DNA from: Saccoglossus kowalevskii
Lineage: Eukaryota > Hemichordata > Enteropneusta > Harrimaniidae
Length of the DNA stretch: 64,000 nt
Assembly (NCBI RefSeq): GCF_000003605.2
Contig: NW_003107588.1
Span: 256,690-320,689, forward strand
Direction: 5' to 3'
The position numbers were made by a program, and so were the translations under genes. A model generated the notes under the pieces. That model did no database searches, was not told the origin of the DNA, and worked only from the letters and a program-made list of their open reading frames with translations. The first letter of the stretch is position 1. The number at the start of each line of letters is the position of its first letter. Of the stretch, positions 1-13,402 are shown piece after piece.

Positions 1-636
1 ACACGTAACGAATACGGCACGTGAAAGATGCTCATTGTTTCTTTGAATTCTCCGCTCTCGAAACAGTTTGCGATGCCATTTGTAAGCAATATTGCTGTGG
101 TGCTGGATATGATGCCAACGAGGCTGCATAGTAAATAAAATTAATATTGCAGTCTGTTTCTTCTCGGCTTCAGAATGTTTCTTGCCTGCTTTCTAGCCGC
201 CCAAAACATAGGCCGAAATGTACGTCTTGTATGTTTTGACATCTCGTCCAAGGTCTTCCCAATCGACTAACCGAAGTGAACGTTGTCGTGCATTCCCGAC
301 ACTACTGGATCTGCTAGTTCTATCAACCGTCTTTTCTACTTGCACTTGAAAAAACATAGTCGTGATGTTAAAGTTTTACTGCTGGGCTGATAGTGCCGCA
401 CTGCCTGATCCATGATGATTCACACGAGAAGCACAGGAATGAACAAAGTGTGACTAAAAAAGGAAACCGCCGAAAACTGCACTGTAGCGAGACTGGCCTA
501 GATTGACATTCAACCTTCTGTCCTCCACATAAATACCCCTTGTCACATGACCCCACATACCATACCCGTCTGTTTGCCATCTCGCACAGACAATAGTTAC
601 CCGCTATACTGCGAAACGCGGTTAACAATATCTATC

Positions 637-903
637 CTCGGGGTGGAGCTACGTCACAAGACGTTCCACGTTGCTAAGACGCGCACTACTGTACCACGTA
701 TTTCTATGGACTCTGTGCGAACGCCAGTCGAAGGGCCGATGACAATAGCTAAATTCAAAAAAACAACACAAACTCAATTTTGAAGTTATCCTGAACTGTT
801 TTACAACCAAATTTAAATGCGTTACACACGCATGGGGTAATCTTGTTACACTGTTCAGGGGAATCTCAACAATCATTCCAAAGTACCGTTTTCTGAGAGT
901 TTT
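637..903 (+). repeat. Dispersed repeat family R1, copy 1
   Basis: Shares with 19109-19345 the blocks GGAGCTACGTCACAAGACGT, ACGTTGCTAAG.CGCGCAC and, after a diverged middle, TTGTTACACTGT, AGGGGA.TCTCAACAA and TACCGTTT. Noncoding; class unknown. Confidence 0.7.
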
Positions 904-1140
904 CAGCCTTTGTTTTCACCGTGACGGTTGCCAGGCGGTGAAAATGCCCGGATGTCCGTCCCGAGAATACATCAAAATGGTATAGACGACTTGAATGGCT
1001 CACGTGTCTCGCGAATACGTCATAAAATGGCGCCGTCACTAGAGGGTGCGATTTATCTATTCGTTTTCAATACACACAGCAATATTCGTTAAACCACAGT
1101 CCCTCTATCCCAGGTTAGACTAACTAAAAATTCTAATATT

Positions 1141-1318
1141 CACGTGCAGTGATTTTTATTGTACGTACCAAAATAACAGGTGCACATGCGTAATTCATTC
1201 AAGTTCTTTCATTGAACAAAAACTCAGATGTATGCAACAAGAACAGCCTTTTCATTTCACGATAAATATACTTTAAAGTCCCATGTATTCATCGACGTAA
1301 AGTATCAAACAATATTAA
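1141..1318 (+). repeat. Dispersed repeat family R6, copy 1
   Basis: Shares CACGTGCAGTGATT..ATTGT, GTGCACATGCGTA and a TATTCATCGACGTAAAGTAT end block with 43571-43728 and 46238-46382. Confidence 0.5.
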
Positions 1319-2276
1319 AAATGACATAGTCTCCTCTATATTGCACATTTGTAACTTCGCACCTGCAAAATTACAAATGTGTTTCGACGTGTCTAAAATG
1401 ATAAACAAACTGTCAAGTAAACTTATATTTGAGATCCCTATATCCCCACACTAAATTTATTTTCAGAGGCAAATACTTTGCCAAAGAGTAATTTGCGGTG
1501 AATGTGTATTGCTCAGTATAATCATGATTTACTAGTAATATACTGACCTTATAAGTAGCGCCCCCTATCGACGAAGCGATTATGTGTCTTAAATAGAAGA
1601 AAAGCCGTTCACAGCGTCGACGCTGTCGTCCGGCAATTTACTATATTCCCAAAGACGAGCGACTACACAACCAAACAAGGTCATTTTGACGTCACGTCCC
1701 ACAATCGTTCCGTCGGGGTGTATTGCGGATTCCGTCAGAGTCATTTGTTCAATTCTGTTAAATACATCTCGTTTTCAATGCTTACAGTAAGAACGACGTC
1801 ATCACAGGCAGGCATGGCAGTTATCGCAATTATGTTGTCGTATTTCATCGAGAAAGGACATCACTGACAACTTTGCAATCATGATTCTACTGTTCCATTG
1901 TCTTGCTAGATATATTCATGACTTTTCTCGTGTTCCGTTGTGTGCGCTCAAGGAACAATATATTATAAATAGCTATACAATTTAATTTGCTTATAATGAT
2001 AATTGCTACATCCATGTGAATTGAACTCTCGCGACACTACTCTGTCATCCCAGAATAATTCGGCATTAAAGAGCAGTAGCTTCCGAATTTTACACACCAC
2101 AACAAGAAAAGTTATGTCAACTAATTCGATGTTATTTCGTTATTACGCAGCATACATACATTTGTAGACAGTTGTGTACAAAATACCGCTTTTGAAGAGA
2201 GACAGTCACGATTTTGGTCATGATCGTAAATTAAAGTTCCTCGCTTTCCAAGTTATGCACTTTTTAAATTTACCAA

Positions 2277-2689
2277 CACTGAATTAAAGGCTTTACGTTT
2301 TCGACATTGTGAAATTCGTTTTTATGCTTTATGCAGAAAAATACAGTATTTTTACATAGTAAAATCATATTTATTAAAGTTATTGTTCATATACGAGTTG
2401 TAGAACACACTACATAGTTTGTAATTTCATTCAGCTTCTTTCAGTCATAATTCAAGACAAATAAAATGCAAATATATAGAGAATATAGAAAATATTTTGT
2501 TTTCTGTAATATTTTATGTAATCGGTAATTATGAAAATTATTTATGGGTGCGTAGAAAATACACTTCGTTATAAATTATTCTTAATTTAAATTTCTGAAT
2601 TATCTTGTCAAGTTTTCAGGGTGTTTTCTCCTAAAAAAACGAAAGAGTTTCCCAATGTCCGAGTCGAAAACGGAGTCTTCATCGTAGTG
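2277..2689 (+). mobile_element. MITE family R2, older copy
   Basis: About 413 bp, alignable along its whole length with 56980-57382. Shared internal blocks include AAAATCATATTTATTAAA, CATTCAGCTYCTTTCAGTCA and ATAATTCAAGACAAATAAAA. The terminal repeats are degraded (left CACTGAATTAAAGGCTTTAC). It has no coding capacity. A short open frame over its right end and flank (2621-3019) is not a gene. Confidence 0.75.
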
Positions 2690-4744
2690 ATTTGCCGTAC
2701 AGTTCAAGTTGACGCTAATACCCGAGTCCGAATATCACATGGGCTCACACACGTATGTGCATACCATTATACGACTCACAACCACATTCGAGAACCAGAC
2801 ATTATGTTTAAACATAACGAACTCAGTACAAAGCCACTCGTTGCCAATATGTTTGCGAGTTCCCGGGCCCCAGATATGTTGTTGGATTACGTTATCGCCG
2901 ACTCGTTGCACGTGACACAGGTTCATGGATACAATGTACATGTACTCAATCTCACGCTTGTAAGCGATAACACATTTCTCACGGTGTTTCAAACAGTAAT
3001 TTGTCAAAAAGTGGTGTAATATATTTATACTATTTCAGTGATTATTACTAGCTGTGAACAAGAATGCCAAAATAACGGATTGTATGACGTACGGGGACGA
3101 AAATTACCACGTGACTCACAACACGCCGTAGTCTATTCCCCATATCAAATGTCAATCTGATACTGAAGGTCAGTCTGATATTGGCAAATAGAAGCCAGAT
3201 ATTTATAAACACATTGGGTAGCTACACTTCTGGTCTGGTGCCTTTTTAAATAGTGCACAGCATATTCTTTACTGCAGTGGACCAGTGACTCCGATATAGA
3301 CGAGTTCGCAACAATGCAGACAATTCATCAAACGTCACACATGCGATCTTTAGACAATAATATATTAGCAAACTTGTTTAGACAAGAGTGTGCGTCATCA
3401 GCAATTACGGTTTATTAATTATAACTTCCGCATCTCAAGCTAGAATATAATTAAGCTAGAATATAATTCTATGTAAAATAGGTAAAATGACAATATTTAT
3501 AATTTTTGAGTTACTCACAACGTGTCAAGATTAATCGCAATAGACATGTCTCTCTCGATGACAATAACATTATAATATCAAATCTCCAATGTTCCAAATT
3601 TGTTTGAAAACGAGAGAGTAAAAGAAAAAGAGAGAGAGAGAGATCCAATCATTAGAAATAGTGTTCTTTATTATGTCCGACTATGTGGTCTAATTAACAA
3701 CAATTTAAAACCAATCAGAAAGAACAACGAACTGATTTGATTGTATGATTTCCATTCACCAATTCATAACAAAAATTATAGAAGAAACAAGGTCACTGTA
3801 GTGGAGAAATTAGATTTTGCAACAAATTGAAAGTAATTACAATTGTACTTCGATATGAACGCACTTAGTACTATGTAGTTCTTAAAATCACACTACAATA
3901 TTAATTTAAGTCTAGGAAAGCGACATGTTGGCAGACACAGCTCAACGTCCATTGCGGGGGGGGGGGGATTAAATGTCAAAATGAATGCACGAAATGTCAG
4001 CCACCTAATAAAGATATAGGGATTTTATGAGTTTTTATCACGCTCCACTGTTTATTGTTACACTAATTCTATTGCAAGGAAGATGCCGGGTGTTTGTTTG
4101 TGTCCGGCTACTTACTTTACTCAGGTTACATAAGTATAATGACAACCATTGGCCTCTCATCCTAAGCAACATCGTCATGACCGGCAATTATTTTTGTCTG
4201 GGTTTAGAAATTGAGAATAGATAGTCTTATGCCGGAAAGACGTTTTTGTGCGATAGACACCTTTGCAACTACATAATTTCAAACGCGGTTGCCAAGAAAC
4301 GGCGGTGATATTGTATTGTCAATGAATGTTGAATTAGCGAGGATGATCGCGAGCTAAGAGTGCCGTGTAGTTATGGTTCTGTGAAGACTGTGTGCCCACG
4401 TCTCTGTGTAGATTGGTCGCTTTGACGACGAAAAAGATGCAAGATAATACTCTCAGAATTCCGTTTAAACGCATATATCGTATATGAACAACACTGGACT
4501 CAGTTTCATGGGATAGATGTAGATTATGCATAACCAATATCTCCTTCTCTTTAAATTAATAGTTCGATCATCGTATATGTTTTTGTTTTTTTTTAATTTG
4601 GGGAGGGGCAACATCATAACTTTTTCATATATCCCATTTAATTGAGGATAGGAAAGGTGTAATATTCAGCTTTGTTAATTTCGTTGATCACTTTCGGTGT
4701 CGATTTGCTGAAAATACAGCTGATGTAACCTTATAACGTTGTCT

Positions 4745-4890
4745 ACGCGTGAAACAGATCAAATCTGGACAGCATGGTGTAGACGTTAAAGATATTTTCA
4801 ACCCCAGCTGCGTTTTTTATCTGTGGATTTTCAGTGATTTGCTGCGAATCCCAATAAAATTTACCGCCTGAATAAAATTACAGAATCATT
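4745..4890 (+). repeat. Weak dispersed repeat, copy 1
   Basis: TTTTCAGTGATTTGCTGCGA followed by ATCCCAATAAAA resembles TTTCCGTGATTTGTTGTGAA then TCCCAACAAAA at 52910-52940. The rest is only loosely alignable. Confidence 0.3.
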
Positions 4891-5759
4891 TCAACACCAT
4901 CACAGCCGTTATCCGACATCGGTGGCTGTTCTTATTGTGAGTTTACTTACTTCTTTGTCTGAATCCGGCGATTCATGAATATTCATGAGATGAAAATGAC
5001 GTAGTGCAAACCAATATTTATACCCCGTTGTCCCCTGGATTGTAAATGGAACACGTCCCATAACCTACATACGCTGTTCCTATCAAGTCCACATTACCCG
5101 GCACTCCGTCATCTCCTGTATACAAGATCAGATGTTATTTAGTGGCAGTATAGCGGAGTTGAGTAAGTACAACATTATACAAAGCGCCGATATTTCGTCT
5201 CGTCCCGGCAGTCATTAGGCCACTGGAATACGAGGGATGGGAATGTTTTTTTTTGGGTTGCTTACTTGAACAAAAATCGGTATGTCGAGATAATGTCTAA
5301 TATATACGTGAATATTTGAACCGGTTGTCATTATTGGGCATGGTTCAGTCACGTCATCGAGCGCTGTTTTGTTTTTTTATTACTGAGACGTTTTCACTTA
5401 TCACATTGCCGTGCTGAACTGGCTGTGCCTCATTCGACAGCGCTCTGGGTGTAGAACACGGAGTAGCATCTAGGTACATGCTGCCATTACTTTAACACGA
5501 GTTTAAACTATGTGGATAAACACGGACAGAATGTTTTAATGGGAGAAGTATCTTGTTTAACGTAAATGATAGGAACGCTAGCCCGTAAACCGACACTTGC
5601 GGCGTTATTTTCGAGACAAGTTCTTAGGATTTCTTAGGATCCAGAGTCGTATTGGTTTCAGAATTACGCATACGATATGTACACTTGATTGAATTCAATT
5701 CATTGAAAGCTTTTTTTAAATTGATAATATCGGCAAAGCTGTCTGTACTGTCTGTGAGA

Positions 5760-5780
5760 GGGGGGAGGGAGGGGAAGGGG
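5760..5780 (+). other. G-quadruplex-type motif
   Basis: Four G-runs of 3-6 bases with 1-2 base loops (G6-A-G3-A-G4-AA-G4) fit the canonical G4 pattern. It is in noncoding DNA with no gene nearby. Confidence 0.6.
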
Positions 5781-7014
5781 AAAGGTTGACGCTGGCATAG
5801 TTACAACAAGCAACATGAGCCTGAGAAGATGAAACCGTTAATAACATTATATGCGTAACTATGATAACCTATTGTTTTAGCTGCAGTAACATTTTGCAGT
5901 ATTTGATTCACACCACGCAATATCCTATGACCCCATGTTATTTTTTGACCCCGGTGTTATTTTTTGACCCTGGGTCAAAACACAACGTCACACGGAGAAC
6001 AATTCTGAATCCAAAAATAGCGTCACTTTTCTGAAACATTGTCACGTAATTATTTTGTAGTAGCAAACGTGATCATAATCGAAATAATTGTTGCGACTCA
6101 AGATAGTTTGCTCGCTAAAAGAAGTGAAAGACGGGAGACGTCTTTTCCACTTTAAAACGCCACCCATGGCAACAGCCTCTGGCGATAGCTTTCTCCAATG
6201 TCGACATTATAGTTATGCACGCATAATGTAATATTGTAGATTCAAAATTATTTTGTGCTGTGCCAGAAATCCGAGAATGTTTGATATTCGCTAGTTTGAG
6301 TTTTATTTTGAGTCAGTGTAAGGTGATTTTCCGTTCACTGCGAGATCTCGTGCATGGTGTGAAAGACGCGTACCAAACGTGTACCACAAAAATCAAATGA
6401 TTTAATTTCGAATTTCAATTTCTTTTGATACAGCTCAATATGGAAATGTCAATCTTTCAGATGGGAATATAGATTTAAAGATATCATTACTTCATTAAAA
6501 CGATCACCATCAAATGTATTTAGCACATTTTTGAGCGTGGAATTACCCCCAATACTTACACGTTTGTAAAATTTCTCGCAATGTTCTGACGCCACTATGA
6601 CATTTGTTAGTTATGTTTTTACGTTCGATTTTACGAATAACGCGGGATCTCGCAGTGAACGGAAAGGGTATTTTCAGCAATCTCCGCATCAAATTTGTAA
6701 TGCAATCGAACCATATTAACACTGCACTCTACTTCTTACTATACCACACGCTATCGCCGGTATTATCCGTAGATAACCCCTACCTTGCCAATAATCCCTC
6801 TCAGCGACGCAACTATCTTTTTCTTCTTCGTCTAAATTGTTATTATTTATTTAAATTGAATTTTAGCACGTCCGTTGCGTTAAAATATCTACAACTGACT
6901 GGCAGTGCGCATTTTAAATTATAATTACATCAAAACTCGTCGCTTGTCAGCGACATGTCATAATTAAACATACACCTGTCAGCAATGTACCTTAACCGTA
7001 AAGCATTGTGGGTA

Positions 7015-7420
7015 TTATACTTTATTAAAAATCCCAATTGCAAATAAGGAACGATATTTCCAAGATGACATACAAATGTATAGTACCTTGTTAGGGACTG
7101 AAAATTCCAAATAAGTAAATATAACGTGACATTTCCCAGATGACATACAAATGTATAGTACCTTATTAGGAACTGAAAATTCCAAATAAGGAAATATATC
7201 GTGACATTTCCCAGATGACAGACAAGTGTATAGTACCTTATTAGGAACTGCAAATTCCAAATAAGGAAATATAACGTGACATTTCCCAGATGACAGACAA
7301 GTGTATAGTATATTATTAGGAACCGAAAATAAGGAGATATGATGTATTATTTTCTAAGATAAGAGACAGATGTATTCTACTTTATTAGGAATTGCGAATT
7401 CTAAATAAAGAATGATTATG
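7015..7420 (+). repeat. 75-bp tandem array, about 5 copies
   Basis: The unit contains TTCCAAATAAGGAAATATA, CGTGACATTTCCCAGATGAC and ATGTATAGTACCTTATTAGG. Marker points at 7071, 7146, 7221 and 7296 give an exact 75-bp period (25 codons), which is why long minus-strand open frames cross it. The end units are diverged. Confidence 0.9.
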
Positions 7421-8429
7421 CAATATTTCGAACAAGTTCTTATTACGGGTACATTCACTAGCTGTCACCATCTTGCACAGTTCAGTAATTATCATACAAA
7501 GCTGTTGGATCAGGAAGGTCATATGGTTATTTAGAGAATACAGCGACAGTACTATTCGTGGATACTTGCGGTATTTCCGCAATATCCTCATAATATCTTA
7601 ATTTCAAAGACTAATTCGCCTTAGTATGCGTATCAAATTTGAAAAGCGCCCTCACAGCTGATACGTTTATATGGACACTTCTGTTTTCACTTAAATTTTT
7701 GTAGTTTTATTCGTAATCAATTATTTAAAATAAACAGCAGGTGCAGCTTTTTGTTGCCAGGATACCAAACCCTGCAAGATATGAAAGACTACGTTCAGAC
7801 TTGAAAGGTTTCAGATTGAGTTAAAATCAAACAATGTCGTGGATTGATATGCAATTAAGACACAATGCACCGTGCTAAGTATTCAGGGAGAGTAACTAGA
7901 CTGACCATTCAGGCCAGTAATGAGCCGCGTCTCTTTTCCCATTTGCATTTATGTAATACTGAGACAACATGACATTTACGGTACATTAAACACAATGTTA
8001 GGATGTGGAAATGAATTAGACAAAACAAAAAAACAAACAAAAAAAAACACACACAAAAAACAATAATGAATCCACAAACATAGTTTTGGCTTAGTACTAT
8101 GGAAAAAATGACACTCTTCTATCTGTTTGTTATGTGTTGTGATAATCAGATGTGGCAAGTACATTTATAACAACAAAATGTAAAATTCAACATAATTTGA
8201 CGACTACTGATAGTTTAATCTGACTCAGAGCTTCACAAACCGACCCCACTCATGTTTATTCAAAATTACAGTTTTTCTGAAGTTTTAAACTCAGGCGATA
8301 ATCATTGTTAGTTTAAGTTGGTGGCGGATTTCGCGTTTCCCGTGTTTTTTTATCGTCATCACGCACTCTGCTCCCTTGACCAAAGTAACTATGACGTCAC
8401 ATGAGACGCGATAACGAGAGAGGATTTCT

Positions 8430-8498
8430 ATTTGATGGCAAAACATCTTCTCGCGACATTCTCGCTCCCAACGAGATGTCAGCGACCATTTGCGTCTA
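8430..8498 (+). mobile_element. MITE family R3, right-end fragment
   Basis: Right end of the 244-bp palindromic family: TCTCGCTCCCAACGAGATGT, then CAGCGACCATTTGC and terminal GTCTA at 8494-8498. The left half is not recognisable. Confidence 0.55.
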
Positions 8499-9375
8499 AA
8501 GTATATTACTAGATTTTTTAAAGATTTTTTTTCTTTGTTATATTTTTTTATTCGTGTATATATGAAAGAAACAATGTCAGGCGAGATGACGAGGTTTTTA
8601 TTCAATAAAATCAATATTATTACACACAAATTCAAGGTCGCTCACACCGTTGCATTACTGTAACGTAATTATCGAGTTAATGAACTCTTTTGCTGTTGGT
8701 TTGAGAGTAATTATATTGCCTGTTAATTCCAAATTAATCGAAGTTATTTTTGCCAGGTGACAATTCCAGACATTGAAGTCACTGCTGTGTCTTATGTTTT
8801 TTTTTGTTTTTTTTGCGCTGATTGCAAGTGCTTGTGCGAACCAGTATTTACGACCATATTAACTTATGTTTTGAAGTGCAGCACAGGCAGACTGCATTAT
8901 GACCTTGTTTGCCGTGTAAACAGCCGGCTCCGGGAATTGAACCCATACGAATTTTGTCTTGTGCCGTTTTGGTTGCGCCGAGTGTAGATTTCAGGTACGC
9001 GTGATATTGCGTCCGATTTCGTTATCGACTCCCAAGTTCGTTCGAAGACGACGACGACGACGCGCACACATACTCAAATTGGCTTTAAGCGACTTCGTAA
9101 AATTTCGCTTTCAATATTTTAATTTTTACAACCCAGTTCGTGGTATGATAGATATACATTTGACGTACAAATGTAGATGTTATATTCAGCACGAGTAGTG
9201 ATGTACTTGGAAGACACAGAATGCAAATAATGTATCACAGAATATTTACACGCTTAAAAATGAAATTCATTCTGCGGAGACAATGTTTTAAAACTGTTAC
9301 ATATATAATCAGGTCTCCTGTAATGTAGGTCATTGCCCTATGAACGCCATTACATCGGTCTAGCTAATAATTTCA

Positions 9376-9445
9376 TATTTTTTTTGGAGATTTGGATCAA
9401 ATTAAACATATTTTTTTTAGAGATTTGGATCAAATTAAATATGTC
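9376..9445 (+). repeat. Short tandem duplication
   Basis: Two copies of a unit of roughly 38 bp ending GAGATTTGGATCAAATTAAA, each beginning CATATTTTTTTT. Confidence 0.7.
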
Positions 9446-10314
9446 ATTTTCTTCCTAATTTTGTTTAGTACATGATATTGAGATACAAACAAAATGAAAA
9501 TAAAATTGGGCTTATCGGATAAGAAAGCCGTCCAAAATGTAATGAAAACAGTTAAAATTAGCATTTTCTTTATTTTGTTTGGATTCTATTTAGTAAAAGT
9601 ATTTATTCAGAACATTGTGTTCGATGACATGGGCCGAAAAAAATAATATATAGGTTTGGGTATGAATGAAAATACTGTTTACAACATTTAATTAGGTTCC
9701 CAATGTAATAACATTCACCCATTTTCAAGTTTTATTTTAAACCACAGATTGAAAAATGACACCATGAGTTCTCCATACCAATATAATGCATAACCGACAT
9801 ACAACACTGAATCTTTCCCTGTTTATTTATCAACATTTAGTCGACATATTCTTCATATATATTGCAATGAAAGACCAGAGAGACCATGACCAACATGTTA
9901 GTAATTGACTATTTTAAGTTAAAATAAAACACATCTCATTCCAACCTCGCCTGTTTGTATGTTTATGCATGGAAGGTACTAACCGTTAGTACATTCCATG
10001 GTTCATGTGTAGTGTTTGTTGCTTTTCACACGTAGTTCGGTATCAGAAGCGAAAATGCACATTCAACTTGAAGTTCATCAATTCATTATTGTTCCAATAC
10101 ACATACACCATTGGGAAATGTTAACCGTTACAACAACCTTATTGACATGACGACCATTCATGGTTTCTATCCACAATATTAGTTTAACCGTCTCTAGTTC
10201 CATCACATGAATAGGGGTCACAATGAACCACAATGCACTATTTAACAAGCTTTAACTAGAAAACCAGTCGCCCCAATCAACACTTGAGCTACTTATTTCA
10301 ATGCGTGTTCCCAA

Positions 10315-11076
10315 AATACTTTAATAAAACGCCTTACAATAATGAGGAAAAGCAACACTTCGCTTGCCCTCTTCTCCCGAGTCTGTGAAGGAACCTTGAT
10401 AATACTTTAAAAAAACGCCTTAAAATAATGTGGAAAAGCGACCCTTCGTTTTCCCTCTTCTCCCGAGTCTGTGAATGAACCTTGATAATACTAGTACTTT
10501 AAAAACGCCTTAAAATAATGATGAAAAGCGACACTTCGTTTGCCCTCTTCTACCGAGTCTGTGAAGGAACCTTGCAATACTTTTAAAACGCCTTAAAATA
10601 ATAAAAAACGCGACACTTCGTTTGCCCTCTTCTACCGAGTCTGTGAAGGAACCTTGCAATACTTTTAAAACGCCTTAAAATAATAAAAAAGCGACACTTC
10701 GTTTGCCTTCTTCTACCGAGTCTGTGAAGGAACCTTGCAATACTTTTAAAACGCCTTAAAATAATAAAAAACGCGACACTTCGCTTGCCCTCTTCTCCCG
10801 AGTCTGTGAAGGAACCTTGCAATACTTTTAAAACGCCTTAAAATAATAAAAAACGCGACACTTCGTTTGCCCTCTTCTACCGAGTCTGTGAAGGAACCTT
10901 GCAATACTTTTAAAACGCCTTAAAATAATAAAAAAACGCGACACTTCGCTTGCCCTCTTCTCCCGAGTCTGTGAAGGAACCTTGCAATACTTTTAAGACG
11001 CCTTAAAATAATAAAAAAACGCGACACTTCGTTTGCCCTCTTCTCCCGAGTCTGTGAAGGAACCTTGCAATACTGC
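10315..11076 (+). repeat. About 82-bp tandem array, 9 copies
   Basis: Marker GTCTGTGAAGGAACCTT recurs at 10381, 10467, 10557, 10639, 10720, 10802, 10884, 10967 and 11050. Spacing is 81-90 bp, tightest (81-83) in the last six units. The unit contains AAAACGCCTTAAAATAATAA and CGACACTTCGTTTGCCCTCT. Open frames at 10583-10822 and 11033-11344 are products of the array. Confidence 0.93.
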
Positions 11077-12053
11077 ACGGGGATTTTCCAAATTCACCTC
11101 TATTATAGCACTTATTGGTAACTTTCTTTACAATAGACTTCTTCTTCTTCTTACTGCTTTCCCGAGAAAATCGAGGCCTCATGTGTTCTGTAAACGCTCA
11201 GAAATTATAGATGGGATGGTGAAATATTCGATAGGTCAGCTTACGACTACAAATGTATCCAAGAATACAGAGTATGATACAGTACAGTATGTGTTAGACA
11301 TTAAGCGCGCCTGTGGCGTAAGTGGATGCAAGGAACGCCGTTGAGGGCGACGATAATGTAGTCGACCGTTTGAGAGATTTACTATATTCTAACGACTACA
11401 CAACAAATATAATCGTTACTTTGAACTACATTGCTTTCATCCTGTTACGTTGATTTTCTTCGTCGAATATATTTTGTATTTTTAAATAAAATATACTGAT
11501 CAACAAAATATTCTGAGAATATGTTTTAAAAACATTTTAGTGCATATATTCTGTCAAACGCACTGTACATTGTTGTCACATGACTGAATCTTTTATAAGT
11601 TTTTAACTTGAAATGTTCTGCGCCATGGACACCAGTAACAATTTGGACTAACACACGCATACTACATGACGTCATCGATTTGTTAGCTGGTTCCCTCTTC
11701 AAGTGTCATGGCGCACCAAGCACAGGAGGCCGGTAACTAGTAATGGTTCCAGCATTTCCTGTTACTCTCGAAAGTTGGGCGAATAAAAAACTGTTTCTTT
11801 TGTTATAAATTTGCACAGAAACAGCGAAAAATGCCAGAACCATCTCAAATATTCAGTCTAAGTAGGCAGACTGTAAGGGCATGGCGTTATGAATACTTTT
11901 TTTACGGAAAACGAATAATAGAATGTTTTCAAATTACGTCACTTAGTTACGTGCCGAATTCCCGACCCAGTGGAACGGCGATTACTAGTTCTTTGCGTCC
12001 TACTTTCCATTCGTAAGGGCCGCCCGGCACCAGCGAAATTAAAGGAAACATAA

Positions 12054-12462
12054 ATCCAAACAACACAATGACCTCTAAAGAAAAAGCTCCACAAATGTAG
12101 GAGAATGCAATTTACAGTTTTTTTTAAGTTGAACTTCAAATTGGCGGAAAGTTTAGAAATGGTGCCATCCATGTTTATAAAATAGTTGTCATGGAAACAT
12201 AACTGAAAATATTTGTAATATTCCTATTACCATTACTATAATTATATACATGAGTAATATGCACAACGAAAATTTGAACTAATTCGCATCAGTATTTCTC
12301 ATGTTATAGATGAAATAATTTTCTCAGATTCTATGATGTCATACCCATAATCCTTTGCTTGAGAATCAAGATGGCTGACTACACAATACTGATGAAAACT
12401 GTCAATTGCATTCTCCTACATTTGTGGAACTTTTCCTTTACTGGTCATTGTGTTGTTTGGAT
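12054..12462. mobile_element. Foldback-type element with 68-bp inverted arms
   Basis: Arms 12054-12121 and 12395-12462 are inverse copies with about 5 mismatches in 68. The left arm starts ATCCAAACAACACAATGACC and contains CCACAAATGTAGGAGAATGC. The 273-bp spacer is noncoding. No clear target duplication is visible, so the true element ends are uncertain. Confidence 0.7.
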
Positions 12463-13300
12463 TGATTATTTTAAATTGTAGCTCGTACTAAATTATACCA
12501 CGGCGCACACAGTACATGACGTAATAAGCTTGTTCTAAGTTAGACCTCGACACGTAAGGTCACCAGTTCGCATATCCCCAATTTGCGCATATGTTCAAGT
12601 ACATCAGGGTTTCGTGGTACTTAAACTGCTTTGATTATAAAAAAAAAAACGAGTGGCTACGAACGAGGGTGAACGAAATGGACGCTGGGAAGGAAGATTT
12701 GAAAACGTACTGAATTCGGGCGTTTTTGATGGTAGATATTCATCTCTATTGTAATTTGGTTTGGCGTTTAAACGTTTAAACAACGTGTGCGCATGTCCAA
12801 AAACACGATACACATGTCCTGGTACAAAACGTAAAGTTAAGACCGATCAACGAATAAACCCAATCCCTCGATCACAGACAGATGAGCAGTTGGCCAATCA
12901 AAATCGACTGAATAAAAGTCCACTCCAGGAGGCTTCACACTCACTTTATGGGTCAAATAAGGGAACATGGTTCTCGAACGATACAATATGCCTTCAAGCG
13001 ATGCACTGAAAGCCCGAAGTTGGTGGTACGTGTTATTCTTTCAATTATTATGTGACAGTAATTCTCACCAATATAAACTGTTGCCACAATCTCTGTAGTG
13101 GCAGAAGGACCGTGATTTTACTAAACATAACTCATCATAAAGAACAAGAAGATTTGTTTGTCAATAACTGCGAACCATCGAACACTCAATGAGAGAGGGA
13201 ATACTTGACCTATCTTACGAACGCCACTCGATAAATGTCATTTAAATCTTCTCCATGACACGGTCCCTCAATAAAGGAGCTGTGATAATGATAATCTCCT

Positions 13301-13402
13301 CACCGCGTCGTGTTCCATATGAGCCCTTTGCGAATACAGCGCGTGTAAATAGAATACTTAGTTTGTTTGTTTGTTGAAAAAAGAAAATTCGAACGCGAGT
13401 AG
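13301..13402 (+). repeat. MITE family R4, degraded copy
   Basis: Matches the R4 interior (CGTGTTCCATATGA..CC, AGCGCGTGTAAATAGAATAC, TTTGTTTGTTTGTTG, AAATTCGAACGCG) without clear terminal repeats. Confidence 0.45.

Larger units (their letters stand above)
2690..7014. other. Noncoding stretch
   Basis: AT-rich with only short frames. It holds a purine tract (3618-3647), a 12-base G run (3956-3967), the G4 motif at 5760 and two adjacent 20-bp TTATTTTTTGACCC repeats at about 5937-5972. I see no gene. Confidence 0.6.
7421..10314. other. Noncoding stretch
   Basis: Holds the R3 fragment at 8430, an (ACG)n run at 9047-9063 and the small duplication at 9376. Minus strand 8929-8946 contains GGTTCAATTCCCGG, a B-box-like sequence without a convincing A box. 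No gene seen. Confidence 0.55.

Noticed and set aside
6930-7260. Long minus-strand open frames
   Set aside because: Produced by the 75-bp tandem array, whose period is a multiple of three.
8925-8990. GGTTCAATTCCCGG on the minus strand as a tRNA gene
   Set aside because: B-box-like only; no pairing acceptor stem, D arm or anticodon arm could be drawn.
10583-10822. Minus-strand open frame with repeated peptide
   Set aside because: It is a direct product of the 82-bp tandem array.
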